Assembly (NCBI GenBank): GCA_024403115.1
Contig: JAKSSL010000001.1
Span: forward strand, 20,500 to 84,499
From: Clostridia bacterium
Lineage (GTDB): Bacteria > Bacillota > Clostridia > Peptostreptococcales > Anaerovoracaceae
Direction: 5' to 3'
DNA length: 64,000 nucleotides
The translations under genes and the position numbers were made by a program. The first letter of the stretch is position 1; each line of letters opens with the position of its first letter. Below, one piece after another: positions 62,601 through 64,000 of this stretch. The notes below the pieces were generated by a model. It saw only the letters and a program-made list of their open reading frames with translations, was not told the DNA's origin and did not search any database.

Positions 62601-63507
62601 ATTTGCAACAGATGGTATCATACTCGTTGGAAACCAACAGAGTAGCCATAGTGTTTCCAGTCTTTAAAACTCTGAATTCATATCTATATACTTCGCCCTT
62701 AATGGTAATAGTTCCGCTTTCCTCGTTAATGCCTGTATATTCTGTTAAAGCCTTGTCCTTCATATCATCCGACAATTCTTTACCTAGCAATCTATTACCT
62801 TCAGCTGGTGCTTCCTTCACTTTACGCTTTTGTCCACGCCACTTCTTAGCATCACCATTGTTGCTTGCCTGTGTTGCGCCACTGCTTCTATTAGATGAGC
62901 TAGCCTCTTCCTGATTAGCCTTCATCTCTTCCATAATTTGAAGCTTCTTCTCATCATATTCTCTTTGTATGCGCTCACAAATGCTTAAATCATTATCTGG
63001 ATCGTTTACAAATTGGAACTCCCTCTTTATGCCCAGATATTGATTTAGATACTCTGCAAACCTGTTGGCCACCTTGGCATTTAATTCATTTATAACAAAA
63101 TCACCAAAAGCACAAATCAAAACTCTGTCTCCAGCGAAATCAATGTTTTCATAGTTAATAGACTTTGTTAATGCAGCATATTCTCTATTAACAAAATTTA
63201 TCATATGTGGCACAAAAAGCTTAATGGCATCCTCTTCAGCCATTAGCATGTTTTCAAAACGATAGTTAAAACGAACATATTTTAACTCTGGCAAGTTGCT
63301 CATTATGTCCTTCTTAACCATCTTCATATCAAAATAAGGCAATACAAAATTAGAAGATATATCGAATTCCAATATTTTATCTTCCTCGTAAAGCCTTGTG
63401 TTTTCAATTTTAAATTTGAATTTTCCTATATCGACTGTGGCTTTGCCCTCATCATCTAACTTGGCAAGCTTGTTCCAGTCAATATGTTTATTAATTATTG
63501 ATTTCAT
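59659..63507 (-). CDS. polC: PolC-type DNA polymerase III alpha subunit lacking the exonuclease domain
   Basis: A 1282-residue PolC. Order: N-terminal domain (1-190), OB fold (about 265-350), PHP domain starting VELHCHSIMSQMD (residue 365) and TDHG (400), polymerase core with GSRGSVGSS, zinc finger (CPKCKH...CPDCG) and PDIDLNF, and the C-terminal GVKRTTGQHPGG region. Usual PolC (about 1440) has a DnaQ-like exonuclease inserted in PHP between GLEG and HxxIILA. Here only about 20 residues (about 430-450) join these points, so the proofreading domain is missing. ATG follows GAGGGATT; it overlaps ispG by 17 bp. Confidence 0.95.
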   Translation of the reverse strand: MKSIINKHIDWNKLAKLDDEGKATVDIGKFKFKIENTRLYEEDKILEFDISSNFVLPYFDMKMVKKDIMSNLPELKYVRFNYRFENMLMAEEDAIKLFVPHMINFVNREYAALTKSINYENIDFAGDRVLICAFGDFVINELNAKVANRFAEYLNQYLGIKREFQFVNDPDNDLSICERIQREYDEKKLQIMEEMKANQEEASSSNRSSGATQASNNGDAKKWRGQKRKVKEAPAEGNRLLGKELSDDMKDKALTEYTGINEESGTITIKGEVYRYEFRVLKTGNTMATLLVSNEYDTICCKSFLSEEKARELAGIFEKGQNVLVRGEAEFDRFENMICIKMSDVNLIEANKGREETYEGEERRVELHCHSIMSQMDGLNEPKRIVELACQWGQKAVAITDHGVVQSFPDMAAAAKGKDIKIIYGLEGYVIDDEGFVDEDGNIDYKSPRSHHIIILAKTQEGLKNIYKLVSKSHLEYFYRKPRIPWSLLEEHREGLIIGSACEAGELYRAIVNKESEERIKKIASRYDYFEIQPLVNNRFMVERNIVNSEEDLKAINKRIYALGQEMGKLVLATTDAHYEGPEAAKYRNIILAGQGYQDAESGQGLYLRTTAEMLQEFSYFGEEIARELVITNTNKIADMVDGNILPVPKGKYPPKIENSEKILRESCEKRAKDIYGDPLPEEIGSRLEKELSSIIDNGYSVMYVSAQMLVNKSLSDGYLVGSRGSVGSSFAATMAGITEVNPLPPHYICPKCKHLEWGDQNLYDCGCDMPSKVCPDCGTEMNRDGFTIPFETFLGFTGNKEPDIDLNFAGEYQATAHKYVGEIFGEKNVFKAGTVGTVAEKTAFGFVKKFYEEQGIPINKYETEREAEICTGVKRTTGQHPGGIVIVPDDHEIYEFCPVQRPANDAKSDIITTHFDYHKIDENLLKLDILGHDGPSMIRQLQDMTGVNPFDIPFQDEETKKVFLGTESLNIVRDDYEATHGSFGIPEFGTRFTRQMLDDTQPSKIGDLVRLSGFSHGTDVWLNNAQDYIKSKTATMNEVISTRDDIMNYLILKGLEKADAFEIMEQVRKGKVAAGKYGKWDDMKMKMKDCNVPDWYIDSCAKIKYMFPRAHAVAYVMNSWRMAWFKVHYPKEFYATYFSTKVSQFDYTTCIGGFDSIKAKIRLIDRKGLDATKLEQDQRTVLEVALEMYARGYEFAPVNLEHSKAIKFDLTEDGKVLPSFSALEGIGDTAAQTLEDAYKEKPFETIEDIKKRTKLNGANIEALKACGAIVDLPETDQFTLF

Positions 63508-64000
63508 CCAAATCCCTCTTAATAATCTCCTTTAGCTTGTTTGCCAATTCATTTTCAGGGTATTTGCCTACAATTTCTCCCTCTTTGAAAATTAATCCTT
63601 CACCGATTCCTCCAGCTATGCCATAATCAGCCTCTTTTGATTCTCCTGGGCCATTAACCACACAGCCCATTACTGCAAGGGTGATGCCTTCCTTCTTCTT
63701 AAGTAGAATCTCATCTTCCAAAGGTTTCATGGTTTCTTCAACTTCTTGAGCCAAAGCCTCCAAATTGATTTTAGTTCTACCGCAAGTTGGGCAGGATACA
63801 TAGTTTATAGGGCTATTTTTAAGCTTTAAAGCCTTTAATATCTCTTTTGCATAATAAACCTCTTCCACAGGATCTGCTGTAAGAGAAACCCTCATAGTGT
63901 CTCCTATGCCCTCTAAAAGCAAAGCGCCCAAACCTATGGCCGATTTAATTTGACCATGCTTCAAAGTACCCGCTTCTGTAACGCCTATATGAATTGGATG
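63491..64000 (-). CDS. ispG: IspG (GcpE, HMBPP synthase), partial, N-terminus cut
   Basis: The last 169 residues of 4-hydroxy-3-methylbut-2-enyl-diphosphate synthase, the iron-sulfur enzyme of the MEP pathway; the frame continues past base 64000 (HIGVTEAGT reads into the visible part). The cluster cysteines are CPTCGR and MGCVVNGPGE. It precedes polC, a common Clostridia and Bacillota order (dxr-rseP-ispG-polC). The pathway is completed in this window only by ispH (20667-22676). Confidence 0.95.
   Translation of the reverse strand, partial: HPIHIGVTEAGTLKHGQIKSAIGLGALLLEGIGDTMRVSLTADPVEEVYYAKEILKALKLKNSPINYVSCPTCGRTKINLEALAQEVEETMKPLEDEILLKKKEGITLAVMGCVVNGPGESKEADYGIAGGIGEGLIFKEGEIVGKYPENELANKLKEIIKRDLDEINN

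Noticed and set aside
62465..62914. 149-residue plus-strand open frame
   Set aside because: Antisense to the OB-fold part of polC.
1..64000. tRNA, rRNA, IS elements, prophage, CRISPR
   Set aside because: No CCA-ended cloverleaf, rRNA motif, transposase, integrase or spaced repeat array was recognised on either strand by reading.

Overview
The window is a low-GC, densely coded chromosomal segment of a Gram-positive anaerobe of class Clostridia. The evidence is a PolC-type replicase, an IspH-ribosomal protein S1 fusion, SpoVG, a SpoVB-family flippase, a Clostridia-style Tad pilus locus, Opp/Dpp importers with lipoprotein binding proteins, and Shine-Dalgarno and promoter sequences of Bacillota type. 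The genus cannot be fixed from sequence alone; a member of the Anaerovoracaceae/Peptostreptococcales side of Clostridia is a guess. Almost all genes lie on the minus strand. I saw no rRNA, tRNA, IS element, prophage or CRISPR array. Both ends cut genes: an oligopeptide-binding lipoprotein at base 1 and ispG at base 64000.

Region 1 (1-12.4 kb): two paralogous peptide-binding lipoproteins, an Opp/Dpp permease-ATPase set, and five enzymes without signal peptides: a beta-lactamase-fold serine hydrolase, an LD-carboxypeptidase, a transglutaminase-like protein, a DmpA-type P1 aminopeptidase and an Asp/Glu racemase. I read this as a locus for importing peptides, probably cell-wall-derived or D-amino-acid-containing, and degrading them in the cytoplasm. 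Region 2 (12.4-14.2 kb): a YolD-like protein with a Y-family translesion polymerase, behind a LexA-type operator. Region 3 (14.2-17 kb): a PH-like membrane protein, then an XRE-NfeD fusion, a small SHOCT-like protein and an SPFH protein. Region 4 (17-24 kb): VanX-like dipeptidase, a second LD-carboxypeptidase, RNase R, IspH-S1 and RarA. Region 5 (24-30.7 kb): a Tad pilus locus (TadZ, TadA, TadB, TadC, Flp, three TadE/G-like proteins and one unknown). Region 6 (30.7-31.4 kb): a tetrahydrofolate riboswitch ahead of the folate ECF component FolT.

Region 7 (31.4-41.3 kb) is the conserved Bacillota block spoVG-(murC)-glmU-prs-pth-mfd-spoVB-hup-rqcP, with only the acetyltransferase half of GlmU. 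Region 8 (41.4-54.8 kb) holds pyruvate kinase, a BFD-like ferredoxin, a uridine-kinase-like enzyme, a phosphoesterase, membrane proteins and transporters (NSS, EamA, SLC13-like), a terpene-cyclase-fold lipoprotein and a secreted amidase-domain protein. Region 9 (55-64 kb): an SDR dehydrogenase, a C69 dipeptidase, a phosphotransferase, a TrmA/RlmD methyltransferase, PolC and ispG.

The observations I rank highest are a PolC lacking the inserted proofreading exonuclease domain, the half-length GlmU, the peptide import and degradation cluster, the XRE-NfeD membrane regulator with its SPFH partner, the SOS-operated translesion operon, and a TadE-like pseudopilin with two Cys/His (putative zinc) motifs.
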